Positions 43,342 to 53,416 of a stretch of 64,000 bases of DNA are shown piece after piece. The DNA comes from Drosophila persimilis (taxonomy: Eukaryota > Arthropoda > Insecta > Diptera > Drosophilidae). Positions within the stretch are counted from its first letter, which is position 1. Every line of letters starts with the position of its first letter. Made by a program: the position numbers and the translations under genes. Where the stretch lies: the NCBI RefSeq assembly GCF_003286085.1, contig NW_020825313.1, positions 5,394,001 through 5,458,000 on the forward strand, read 5' to 3'. The notes beneath the pieces were generated by a model. The model did not search any database and was not told the DNA's origin. It saw only the letters and a program-made list of their open reading frames with translations.

Positions 43342-44448
43342 TATATCCGATACTCAAAATGAGTATTGGGGTATATTAGATTTGTGGTAAAAGTGGATGT
43401 GTGTAACGTCCAGAAGGAATCGTTTCCGACCCTATAAAGTATATATATTCTTGATCAACATCAATAGCCGAGTCGATTGAGCCCTGTCTGTCTGTCCGTC
43501 CGTCCGTCTGTCCGTCTGTCCGTCCCCTTCAGCGCCTAGTGCTCAAAGACTATAAGAGCTAGAGCAACGATGTTTTGGATCCAGACTTCTGTGATATGTC
43601 ACTGCTACAAAAATATTTCAAAACTTTACCCCGCCCACTTCCGCCCCCACAAAGGACGAAAATCTGTGGCATCCACATTTTTAAAGATACGATAAAACCA
43701 AAAACGCAGAATCGTAGAGAATGACCATATCTTTTAGACTGCAGAATCTGAATTGGATCGTATTATTATTATAGCCAGCATCAAGAAAACAATTTCATTT
43801 TTTCTCGCCCTGTCTCTCTCTAACACACACGTAGCATAGGCGGCTTTGCTTAGAGTAAAACATTAGCGCCTAGATCTCAGAGACAATAAAAGCTAGAGCA
43901 ACCAAATTTGGTATCCACACTCCTAATATATCGGACCGAGACGAGTTTGTTTCAAAATTTCGCCACACCCCCTTCCGCCCCCGCAAAGGATGCAAATCTG
44001 GGGATATTCACAAATCTCAGAGAGTATTAGGGCTAGAGTAACCAAATTTAGTGTCCGTACTCCTGTTAGATCTCACTATAAAACGTATATCTCAAAATTT
44101 CGCCCCACCCCCTTCCGCCCACACAAAGGACGAAAATCTGTTGCATCAACAATATTGCACATTCGAGAAAACTAAAAACGCAGAATCATAAATAATGACC
44201 ATATCTATCAGGTTGCTGAATCTGGATCAGATCAGATCATTTTTATAGCCAAAAGGAACAAATCAATTTGCAGTGGCTACGCAGCGCCCGACGTCACGCT
44301 CAGACTGATTTTCTGTCTCTCTCGCACGCACTCTTTGTCGTGTCGTTTAATATTAGCGGCGTCTGCCGGAGGAGAGCCATACTGACTTAGTATCGGGTAT
44401 AACCGTAGAGTTGCGGTGTCCGCAGCAACTCACTACGTTCCCCCTCGT
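43342..44448 (+). repeat. Dispersed repeat R, copy 3 (longest)
   Basis: It begins TATATCCGATACTCAAAATGAG and has near its right end AGTATCGGGTATA (44,389-44,401), an inverted match to its first 13 bases, so terminal inverted repeats are possible. Homology with copy 1 continues about 45 bp further (GAGTTGCGGT..CGCAGCAACTCAC.ACGTT). Internal diverged direct repeats of a segment with TTTCGCC.CACCC.CTTCCGCC occur at about 43,630, 43,960 and 44,100. No protein-coding frame. Likely a non-autonomous element family. Confidence 0.75.
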
Positions 44449-46820
44449 TTGATTAATAATTGATGTAAATTGTTATAATATTTAAAGATTTTGAATTTCC
44501 GTCTGAGCCCGGCAAATCTTTGGCAATCGAAGATCAGGTGTCTGGCATATTCAGTTACATTGCACGTTTCGCAGATATTTGAGTCAATTGCTTTGATTCT
44601 GTGTAGGAAGACTTTGTCGTATGTGTGTCCTGTCATAAGTCTGTTAATGGTCTTGATGCTTTTAGCATTCCATTTAAGATAATAATGCCAGGGTTTACTG
44701 GGTATGTCTGGAAATATGTCTATAAGGCTCATAAAACATAGTTTTTATTTCTTCATTCGAGTATTTGTTAAAAATTTGTCTAATACATGGATTTTGTTAC
44801 ATGTGTTTACACTATCACAGTCTTGAGTGTTTACAAAGATGGAATTAAATTCTCTTAAAGTATGTGTGTAACTCGTATCAGCTTTTGAGCGTATTAGCTC
44901 GTCGAACATTGTTGGATTGAACCTTTTAACTTTAAGCAGTTCTTTGGCTGTAAGCCATTTCGCCCTGAAAACAGGTGGCATTACACCAGCGAGGACAAAA
45001 ATTTCGTGGTTGCTTGTGTCAGGTGGCACCCCAACACACCTTCTGGGTGATTTAGCTTGCGCTATTTATATATCTTTGCTAGCTCCAGATCCCATGTCTG
45101 AAAAACTTGTGATAGCATATTCTTGTTTTGTTCTAATAAAAGCTTTGAAGATGTTGGTACTTGTTTTAGGTTTTAGACCTGATTTGATAGTAGTCGCAAG
45201 CTGGAGGAGTCCATTTTTACATGACTGATATTTGACATGTTCGCGCTAATCAGTCTGCCTAAGAAACGGATATCTTTTCGATTTGGTATAGGCACATTTC
45301 CAACAGAAATATTTACCGCTCTGACCTGTCCTTTTCCTACATTCATTGCTGCAGATTTGCTTGGGTTGAAGCTAAACCCGAGATCACCACATAGAAGTCA
45401 TCTGCAAATTGCATCATATGAGTATTTCCATCACTGATCTGATGTAGTCTTTTCGTGTATACATTAAAAAGGAGGGGCGACAGACAAGAGCCCTGTGGGA
45501 TTCCTCCCTGAACTACCTGACCAGCTTCCCCTATTTTCAGTAGTCTCATAGACATAAAACTGATGATCCAGTCAATGTATGTTTTAGGAAAACGCTCATT
45601 TTCCATTAGTCTTTTTAGGAATTTCAGGTTGACACAATTGTAGGCATTGTTGAGGTCAACAACCACAAGAGTAACGTGTTCCTTGTTCTTTTACTTTGCC
45701 GCTACCACATTGATGACATCATTAATGCACATCACTGCAGACTTGTTTTTTTGGTATACATAAGATCTGTAGGGTATAATCTTGTTTTCTTGTACATGCT
45801 TTTCAAGCCTGGCTTTCACCATGCCGTTTACTGTCTTGGCTAGAACCGAAATGAGGGATATGGGTCGAAAATGTTTTAAGTCAGTCAGATCCATGTTTTT
45901 TTTTGGTATTGGTACAATTCTGATAGATCTCCATTCGACTGGAAAATGGCACATAGCCACTCGACGGTTGTAAAAATGTACAATTTCTGTCTTTATACTA
46001 GTGTTAAGAGCACTCAGCATCTCGTATGTGATGTGATCTATTCCTCCTGCCGTTTCTCTGTTTCTGACTAACACAGCCTCTAACTCTTCCAAGGAAAAGA
46101 AAGGATTTTCATTGTTCTTGGTTGAGTACATTTCTTCGTCTACATCCTTTGTTTCCAGATATGGCCCAGCTTTGTCAGGGTCGAAAATTTCTGGGGTGTC
46201 CTCTTGAGAGTTTTTTAGATTTCTGAGGAATCTCCAGGCTTCTCTTGTGTTCGATTTTACATTTAACTCTGTTAACTTCCTGGCATAGCTAGTTCTTTTG
46301 GCAATTTTAACAGATTTTTTCCATTTAACCTTGAGGTTAACAGCAGAACAATAATTTTGAAAGGTGGGTTCTGAAGCTGCCTTCTTCTGCGACTCTGCAA
46401 ACTCCCTGAATAATTTGGCTAAGTTCTCGTCCCACCATAATTTTGGACATTTGTTTTTGATTTCATAAGTAGCTGCTTTTATTTTCTGTTGGATGTTCTT
46501 GGCTAAATTTTCCATATCTTTGTCAGCCTCAAACTGGCTTAGCTTTTTCAGTAGCCTGTTTTTGGCAAGGAAAGTTTTGAGTTTGTATTGATATCCTGCT
46601 GTTTCAAAGGTTATTAGGTGATGGTGGCTGCCTCCTAGGAAAAAATTTTCACATTTCCAATTCTCTATATGAATACCATTTGTGAAAGTTAAATCGAGCA
46701 CAGACCCTGATGTTAAGTCGATGTGTCTTCTGAATGTGAGTCTGTGGTCATTTGCTAGACTATAGCCAGCATTTGACATAGCTTGCTCTGTCTCATATAT
46801 CAGTCTTTTAACTCTTAAGT
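44433..46820 (-). pseudogene. I-like ORF2: endonuclease end, reverse transcriptase, C-terminus
   Basis: From 46,820 the frame gives the last part of an endonuclease (GSVLDLTFTNG ... GSHHHLITFE), a long linker, and the RT fingers (TAGGIDHITYEML, FRPISLISVLAKTVN). A stop occurs near 45,691. The next frame to 45,343 has motif A (VVDLNNAYNCVNL), motif B (GGIPQGSCLSPLLFN) and motif C FADDF near 45,400. Shifted pieces at 45,029-44,745 and 44,732-44,433 carry the C-terminal region with an ICETCNVTEYARHLIFDC zinc-like motif. Stops and shifts make it inactive. Confidence 0.82.
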
Positions 46821-47146
46821 CCCCATCTGAGGAGGAGTTCTCCACGGAGGCCACGACTCGTCTTCTTAAGATCTTTACCGACGCCTGCAATAAGGCGCTC
46901 GACAAAGCATGCCCCTCTGGCAAGAACAGAGGCCGGAAGAAACCTGAATGGTGGAATCCGAAACTGGGTGAACTCCGGAAAGCCTCCCGGAGACTCTTCA
47001 ATAAAGCTAAGGCTGAAAACGTTGAGCAAAACTGGGCCGAGTACAAAGCCAGTCTGTCAACCTACAGCAAAGAACTTAGAAAAGCCAAACGCGCCTCCTG
47101 GCGTAAGTTCTGCAGCGAAATCGAGAGTAACTCAGAAGCCTCACGC

Positions 47147-49654
47147 TTGCGCAGAGTTCTCTCGAAGACAACACCCACCCTGGGCTACTTGAAGAACACC
47201 GACCAGTCGTGGACTACGTCCAGCGAGGAGTCGCTAAATCTTCTCCTAAATACCCACTTCCCTGGCTGCGACGAAAACAGACCCAACTACCTCGCGCCTC
47301 CTTCCGTCGCCTCAAATGCCATCCTGAGACTGCTAAGCCAGGAGAACATTTCCTGGGCGATCAGAAGTTTTAAACCCTACAAGTCCGCGGGGCCAGACGG
47401 CATTTTCCCTGCCCAACTGATTCACGCGGGACACAAAGCCATTAACTGGCTCAAAATAATCTACGAGGGAATCTTCTCCCACGGGTGCATTCCTGACACC
47501 TGGCTTCAGACCAAAGTCGTATTCATACCCAAGGCAGGCAAGCCCTCGCACACTGCCCCAAAAGATTTCAGACCCATAAGTCTATCGTCTTTTCTTCTAA
47601 AGGCGATGGAGCGGCTCCTGGGGCTGCATCTAACGGCGTGCATTCCGTCCAGTCTGATCTCAGACTCCCAGCATGCCTATCGGAAGGGAAGATCCACCGA
47701 AACGGCCCTACACTCGATCACATCGATCATCGAAGCGTCCCTTAATTTTAAGGAGTACACCCTAGTAGCCTTCCTCGACATATAAGGCGCCTTTAACAAC
47801 ATCCTTCCGACCGCCATCACGGGCGCACTGACGGATCTGGGCGTTGACTCCAGGACGGTGAGCTTGATCGATCAGATGCTACAATGCAGGACGGTTGAGG
47901 CATCACTGGGGACGTCAACGTGTACCAGATTTGTCAGCAGAGGCACACCGCAGGGCGGAGTCCTCTCGCCCCTCCTATGGAACGTGGCAGTGAACACACT
48001 GCTGCGGGAGATAGAGGGGGGTGGCTGCCGCGTGGTGGCGTACGCGGACGACGTTGCCATAGCATTCTCCGGAAAATTTCCGCAGACGTTGTGTGAGTGC
48101 ATGACAAGTACTCTCACGAAAATGTCGAAATGGGCAGACAAATGCGGGTTAGGCGTCAACCCGTCTAAAACGGAACTGGTGCTTTTCACTAGGAAGTACA
48201 AAGTTCCGGCACTGATTCCCCCAAGACTATGTGGGGAAACGCTAGTCTTCAGCAACAACGCCAAGTATCTTGGCCTTATCCTCGATAGAAAGCTCGATTG
48301 GAAATTGAGCATAGAGGATAGAGTAAAGAAGGCCACAGTGGCCCTCTATACTTTCCGGGAAGCCATCGGACTAAAATGGGGAATGACCCCATATATAGTT
48401 CGGTGGCTCTACACCGCCATCATACGACCAATCATGCTCTATGGAGTGGTGGTATGGTGGCCAGCCTTGGACAAAAGGACAGGCCTCAATAAACTCAGCA
48501 GAGTTCAACGCATGGCAGAACTATGCATAACCGGCGGGCTACGCACTACTCCAGGGGAAGCCCTGGATACTGTGCTGGACCTCCTCCCGGTTGATCTCAT
48601 GGGAAAGAAGGTGGCAACACTTTCCGCCCTCCGAATGAGAGAAGCCAGACTGTGGAAAGCATCCGCGGTTGGGCACTCGGGAATCCTGATGAGACTCCCG
48701 CAATTACCAGAGAGGACAGATTACTGTATCCCCAGTGATCACCTCTCGACGCCCTTCCAGGTATCAATCCCATCTAGGGAGGACTGGGAGATGGGCGAAC
48801 CAGGGCCTGCTAATGCGGTCCACTTCTACACTGATGGCTCAAAGCTAGACGGCCGCGTAGGAGGCGGAGTCTACTGCAGCGAGCTGAACATCAGTCATTG
48901 TTTCAGGCTCCCGGATCACTGTAGTGTGTTCCAAGCGGAGGTTGAAGCCATCAAGGAGGCCATTTCGATCGTCTCCAAACTACTCCTAGATACGCACTTA
49001 GTGTGCGTCTTCTCGGACAGCCAAGCAGCTATCAAAGCTCTAGGCTCAATATCGTCGACTGTAAATGACTGCCGCAGGTCTCTGCACGAGATCGCAGAGC
49101 AGTTAGATCTCTTCCTTATATGGGTCCCCGGCCACAGGGACATCGAGGGGAATGACGCCGCCGACGAGCTAGCCAGGCAGGGTACTACGATTCCTCTCCT
49201 ATCGGAGAGGGAGCAAGTAGCGATGCCTTTGGCTACGTGCAGGCTCCTAACGCACGAATTGTTCGAGCAAAATGCCAATAGGAGATGGCAGCAAACCGTT
49301 TCCTGTAAAGTCTCAAGATTGATATGGCCATATCGATCGAAGAAGCGCTCAGCAGAGCTGTATAAACTCAGCAGAGCACAGTGCTCTGCAGTTACTAGAG
49401 CCATTACGGGACACTGGCAGATCGGCACTCACGCCTCTAGACTGTCAATCCCTCATAACGACTTCTGCAGGAGTTGTCGCGACGAGGAGGAGGAGGAATC
49501 GGTCCCCCACTTCTTCTGCCACTGCCCAGCCCTTGGAAATCGTCGTCTTCGTATTCTCGGGGCCGCTTTCCTCACGGACATTTCGGACCTATCCGTAATC
49601 AAACCAGGGACCTTGTCCAAATACATCCAAGCCACCGGATGGGACTGCCCTTAA
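47147..49654 (+). pseudogene. LOA-like reverse transcriptase and RNase H ORF
   Basis: Frame 47,147-47,785 has the RT finger and start of the palm (KSAGPDGIFPAQL, DFRPISLSSFLLKAMERL, AYRKGRSTETALHS) and ends at TAA in the FLDI.GAFNN motif A, where a Glu codon is expected. The same phase runs on from 47,786 to 49,654 with SRGTPQGGVLSPLLWN, YADDVAIAF near 48,040, the thumb, and an RNase H (FYTDGSKLDGRVGGG, then SDSQAAIKAL, VPGHRDIEGNDAADELA). A CRSCRDEEE..HFFCHC zinc-like end follows. One nonsense codon is the only clear lesion besides truncation. Confidence 0.88.
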
Positions 49655-49749
49655 CCTGCAGTAGTATGCTCTCACGGTTCGGGCAACGCGAAGGGGCACA
49701 TGCCCATGCGGCAACACAACGGACCTGTCTATAGGTCCAAGTGAGCTTG

Positions 49750-49807
49750 GGGGCGGGAGGCTCTTATCCCCCCCCCTCCCGGCTACCGCTTTAACCTAAC
49801 CTAACCT
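49750..49807 (+). repeat. LOA-like 3' end with CCTAA-type tail
   Basis: A poly-C run, then GGCTACCGCTTTAACCTAACC and repeats. The tail unit, read on the other strand, is TTAGG, the ancestral arthropod telomere unit, but its position at a LINE end inside an 11-bp TSD shows it belongs to the element. Confidence 0.8.
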
Positions 49808-50690
49808 AACTCTTAAGTCTTTTTTATAGGCAATTGCCACTCCTCCATAACCGTCCTCTCTATGTTTTTCTAACATATTGAAGTTGGCTGGTTTCCTAAA
49901 ACGGAGATCGTGAGAGAAAACTTCAGCCAGAATGGCAAAGTCGAAGTTTTTATTGTTTAAGTAGAATTCTGGGTCGTTTTTATTGGCTTTAATAGATTGA
50001 ATGTTATGTTGTAAGAATTTCATATTTTTTTAGATGTTTTAAAAAGGTTCGCTTCTCTCTGTTTGTTCATTTTTCCGACTACCTTATGTTCCATATTGTT
50101 ATCATTTGTACTGGTCACTTTTTTTGATGGATGTGACACATCATTTGAGTCGACTAAACGAGACAACATGTCAACCATCTGTTGAATGGTAAATTTGTTT
50201 TCTTTTAGTTCTTTGTTTTCGAAAAATGGTACGTGATCACTAGAATCGTTGGTATATGATTCTAAGTGATTGTGGGTTTTTTGTGCAGGAACCAAAGGTC
50301 TCTGCACTAACCTGCTCGCATAACTGTGTTTTCTTAAATTTCATTTGCTTTAACGTTTTTGTTTTGAACATTATCCTCATTTATGTCTAGTTTTGGATAG
50401 TTTTTTTCATAATTATCTAACAGCGAAAAGTTTTGATGGATTGAGTAAGTGCTAAGCACTTCCTTACGCGCGATTTTTTTGATTGTCATTATTTTGTTAA
50501 TGTCCATCTCCTTTTCCCATACTGGGCACATCAGTCTGTCCCTAGCTGAGTGATTTTTCCCATTGCAAAGGATACACTTGAGATCAATGCACGACCCATT
50601 GCACTCCTCGACTCCGCATTTATGACCAAGTCTGCCACAATTATAACATTGCCTTACTCTGGGAACATATATGCTTACTTTGATCCAATT
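49808..50690 (-). pseudogene. I-like ORF1 and start of ORF2
   Basis: ORF1 traces at 50,690-50,020: CYNCGRLGHKCGVEEC and CILCNGKNHSARDRLMC zinc knuckles, then polar Asn/Lys-rich frames 50,531-50,334 and 50,307-50,020. ORF2 starts at 50,023 with MKFLQHNIQSIKANK and the FAILAEVFS motif of the endonuclease, and is cut at 49,808 by the LOA-like insertion. ORF1 would coat the RNA; the endonuclease would nick the target. Confidence 0.8.
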
Positions 50691-50789
50691 TTTACAATAA
50701 CTTTTAATTAAGCCTTTGTTGCTTGGAAAAAGTCACTTTTCAGACTGCTAAGAAAAAACACGACCGGTCTCGCTCGCGGATGAAAAGAA

Positions 50790-50905
50790 AGTGACGTTTT
50801 TATTATATGCTTCCTTCTTGAGGACAAGTATCGATATATCGAGTACATTGGTGTTTATTATGATACTATCGATGAGTAAACCTTAAACTAATATTCATAT
50901 CTTAC
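50790..50905 (-). repeat. Gypsy-2/3 family LTR fragment
   Basis: It matches the complement of 56,396-56,540 (TATCGAGTACATTGGTGTTT, ACTATCGATGAGTAAA). It ends at CTAATATTCATATCTTAC, whose exact complement stands at 51,205-51,222, so this fragment and the Gypsy-3 LTR lie head to head. Confidence 0.75.
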
Positions 50906-51204
50906 AAACTCAACTCGCAAATGTCTAGACTTTTCTTTTAAGGTCACACACCACTAATTCTCTTTCTCTTATTAAATTACTAATCCTTACACAGTAAGGA
51001 TTGTAGTGGTATTTTTATTTTGAATGCATGCCTAGTTCTCTTAGTAACTATAGTGCTAATTTTGCTCGAATATTAGTCTAACAGCTATCTTGCCTGCATG
51101 CTCGCGTAACAGCCTTCTGCTGGTTTCAGACGGGCCACTTGCCAGATGCAGTCATTGCTTGTCAACGTCCAGATTAAAAAAAAAAATAATAATAATAATC
51201 TCGT
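50906..51204. other. Spacer between two opposed Gypsy LTR pieces
   Basis: It starts with a 25-bp piece (CAACTCGCAAATGTCTAGAC) also found at the fold-back gag end near 29,040, then AT-rich sequence and an AATAAT run at 51,183-51,200. No gene. Confidence 0.4.
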
Positions 51205-51276
51205 AAGATATGAATATTAGCACTAACCATACATTATATATAATAAGCTCATACATTGTATATAATGTATGGTTAG
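51205..51276 (+). repeat. Palindrome at the BEL2 target; Gypsy-3 LTR start
   Basis: Arms CTAACCATACATTATATA and TATATAATGTATGGTTAG surround a spacer of about 18 bp. The right arm ends in the BEL2 target duplication GTTAG. Joining across BEL2 extends the palindrome into GTGATATTAGC at 56,394, so BEL2 landed at the edge of a pre-existing hairpin within LTR-related sequence. Confidence 0.75.
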
Positions 51277-51794
51277 TGGTTATGAATTAGTGGACTGTAT
51301 AATCTTTTATTTCTTGAGCTTATTTAGTTTTATTGATTATTTAATATTGGTGGTTATAGTACAATTATATTACAAGAACAGCGGGGGGTTCGATTCTGCG
51401 GCGGTACAAAGTATGCGTGCGGGCGGCTTCGTCTAGAAGTTTCTACTGCGGTACAAAAGTAAGCGTGCGGGCGGCTTCGTCTAGAAGTTTCTACTGACTC
51501 AACTCCGCGAAAAGAAGTCGAGCAAAAGGGAATTGGAAGATCACGCGATACGACTCGACGCGACGGTCTCAATGCAAAACAACGGAACGCATCGCTGTGT
51601 GCGTGTGCAGCTGCGGGTCTGGCCATGCGTGTGAGAACATTACAGCTATGTTCTGGACACGAGCAAACAACAACACAGCTATGCGCATAAAAATAGTTAC
51701 TTAAGCGGTGTACTACAATCATGAGCGTGTAAATAGGTCAATCGCAATATACATGAACATTGGATTAAAAAACTACGAGGGTCATTTCTCAACA
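51277..51794 (-). repeat. BEL2 3' LTR
   Basis: 518 bp. By eye about nine differences from the 5' LTR. It carries a 41-bp-scale internal tandem duplication (GCGTGCGGGCGGCTTCGTCT, twice at 51,414-51,500). Confidence 0.92.
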
Positions 51795-51817
51795 TACCGG
51801 CCCCCCTGAACGACTGT

Positions 51818-53312
51818 TCAGAACAAGGGAAGCACAGCAAGTTTGGTAATAAGTCTCTTGTACACTCCTCGGGCTGTTTTGACGGTGACCACTCGAACCC
51901 TCTCGTCTTGGCCAGGATGAACTTCGGTGATTCGCCCAAGCAGCCACTTGCTAGGCGGTTGATTTGGCTCCTTCAGTACCACAAGAGTGTCCACGGTTAT
52001 ATCGTTGGACTCCTGCTGCCATTTCGTGCGAGGTTTCAAGGAAGTAAAGTATTCCAGATTCCAACGTTTCCAGAATCCTTAAACCTTGGCTTGCAGTTGT
52101 CTACAACGCTGCAGTCTGTTAATGTTGACGTCTAACAAGGACGGCTCCGGCACCGACATGTGAGGTTGACCTGTAAGAAAATGAGCGGGGGTAAGGGGAT
52201 CCAAGCTGTGATCGCTGGGCGCGCACAGTAGGCGAGAGTTGAGTAACCTGCTACCAATCACTCGGCGAAGGTGGAGTTTGATAGATCGTACGCCTGCTTC
52301 CCAAAGACCTCCAAAATGCGGGGCAGACGGCGGAACGAATTGTCCTGATGTCATTGATGTCCTTGATGTCCTGACTCGTCAGAAAATTAGCAATTTCCTC
52401 GTCTTGACTTTGAGATACAGCTATCCGTTGCATCTCCGTTCCTTTCTGGCTCCATGGAATGTTGTGCCATTGTCCGAGTACAAGTCGGATATAGGGCCAC
52501 GTCGAGACCAAAACCGTTTGAAAGCGGCGATAAATGCAGGGGTCGTCAAATCACTGACAAGCTCGAGATGAACTGCTTTGGTGGACAGACAGACAAAGAT
52601 GGCAAACCAAGCTTTGCCAAACTTCGGTGTCCGACCTGCTGATGTCTTGATGGTAACTGGTCCAGCGTAATCCAATCCATAATGTAGAAAGCAGCGGGTG
52701 GGCTGAACGCGAAAGGCGGGAAGATCAGCCATGAGTTGTGTGCTCGTTCCTTTGGAGGAAGCATATCTTGCAGTTGAATACAATTTTGCGGACTATGTTA
52801 CGGGCTCCCAGGATCCAATACTTCTGTCTCAACGTGTGAAACATAAATTCGACTCCAGCGTGTAACGATGTGACGTGCTGGTGTCTAGCTAATAAAACAG
52901 CGACTGGTGATTCCTTTGGAAGAAGTATGGGATGTTTTGCATCATAGGTTATCCTCGAATTTCCAATGCGTCCTCCTACGCGCAGAATTCCTTGGTCGTC
53001 AACAAATGGAGTGTAGTGAATCAACTTGGATTTTTGAGAAAGGGCTTGTCCAGTGCTCGGCTGTGTGTACTCCACTTGGAAGAACTCCATCTGGACATGT
53101 TTGATTACCCTAGAGCGGGCATATTGAAGCTCCCATGACGATAAAAATGATGACAGGCGGGCCTTGCAACGAAGTCGATGTACGAAACGAAAGCAATAGC
53201 TAAGTGTCCGCAAGAGACGTGACCAGGAGGAAGCTTTGTTGATCATACAGTTAAGATCATTTCCTTCATTGGAAATGTGTAGATTAACTTGGGGCTTGAC
53301 CTTTACTTCCAT
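51818..53312 (-). pseudogene. BEL2 integrase
   Basis: Frame 53,312-52,725 has the end of RNase H, then VGGRIGNSRITYDAKHPILLP and the H2C2 finger (H..SLHAG ... CKICFLQ). Frame 52,783-52,421 has the core start (YGLDYAGPV, CLSTKAVHLELVSDLTT, SDNGTTFHGA). Frames 52,354-51,818 have PHFGGLWEAG, LTPAHFLTG and the C-terminal GRITEVHPGQDERVR. Shifts near 52,740 and 52,400 plus a small loss before the GGLWEAG motif break it. Confidence 0.85.
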
Positions 53313-53416
53313 CCGCTCAGCGTCCTTAGTCGACAGTGCGAACTTGGCCTTAGCAGGTGGCCAGGTGCGATGTGATAGGGAAAGCCACGGTGGTCCATTC
53401 CACCACAGTTTATGTT

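Larger units (their letters stand above)
46821..49807 (+). mobile_element. LOA-like non-LTR retrotransposon, 5' truncated
   Basis: Inserted on the plus strand into the I-like element with an 11-bp target duplication AACTCTTAAGT (46,810-46,820 and 49,808-49,818). It contains the 3' half of ORF2 (RT and RNase H) and a 3' untranslated region ending in about four CTAAC/CCTAA units. The endonuclease is missing through 5' truncation. RNase H together with the FLDI.GAFNN motif points to the LOA group (Bilbo/Baggins-like), an inference from motifs. Confidence 0.88.
44449..50700 (-). mobile_element. I-like non-LTR retrotransposon, split by a LOA-like element
   Basis: On the minus strand: ORF1 with CCHC knuckles (50,690-50,020), then ORF2 with endonuclease start (50,023-49,808), interruption by the LOA-like LINE, ORF2 continuing at 46,820 with the end of the endonuclease, reverse transcriptase (46,100-45,343) and the C-terminal region with an RNase H/zinc-like end (45,029-44,433). 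The middle of the endonuclease is missing. The 3' end is AT-rich near 44,449. Order and motifs match the I clade. Confidence 0.82.

Noticed and set aside
49750..49810. CCTAA repeats as an interstitial telomere
   Set aside because: They form the 3' end of a LINE flanked by a perfect 11-bp target duplication.
51412..51500. Separate satellite in the BEL2 LTR
   Set aside because: The duplicated 41-bp segment is present in both LTRs, so it is part of the LTR.
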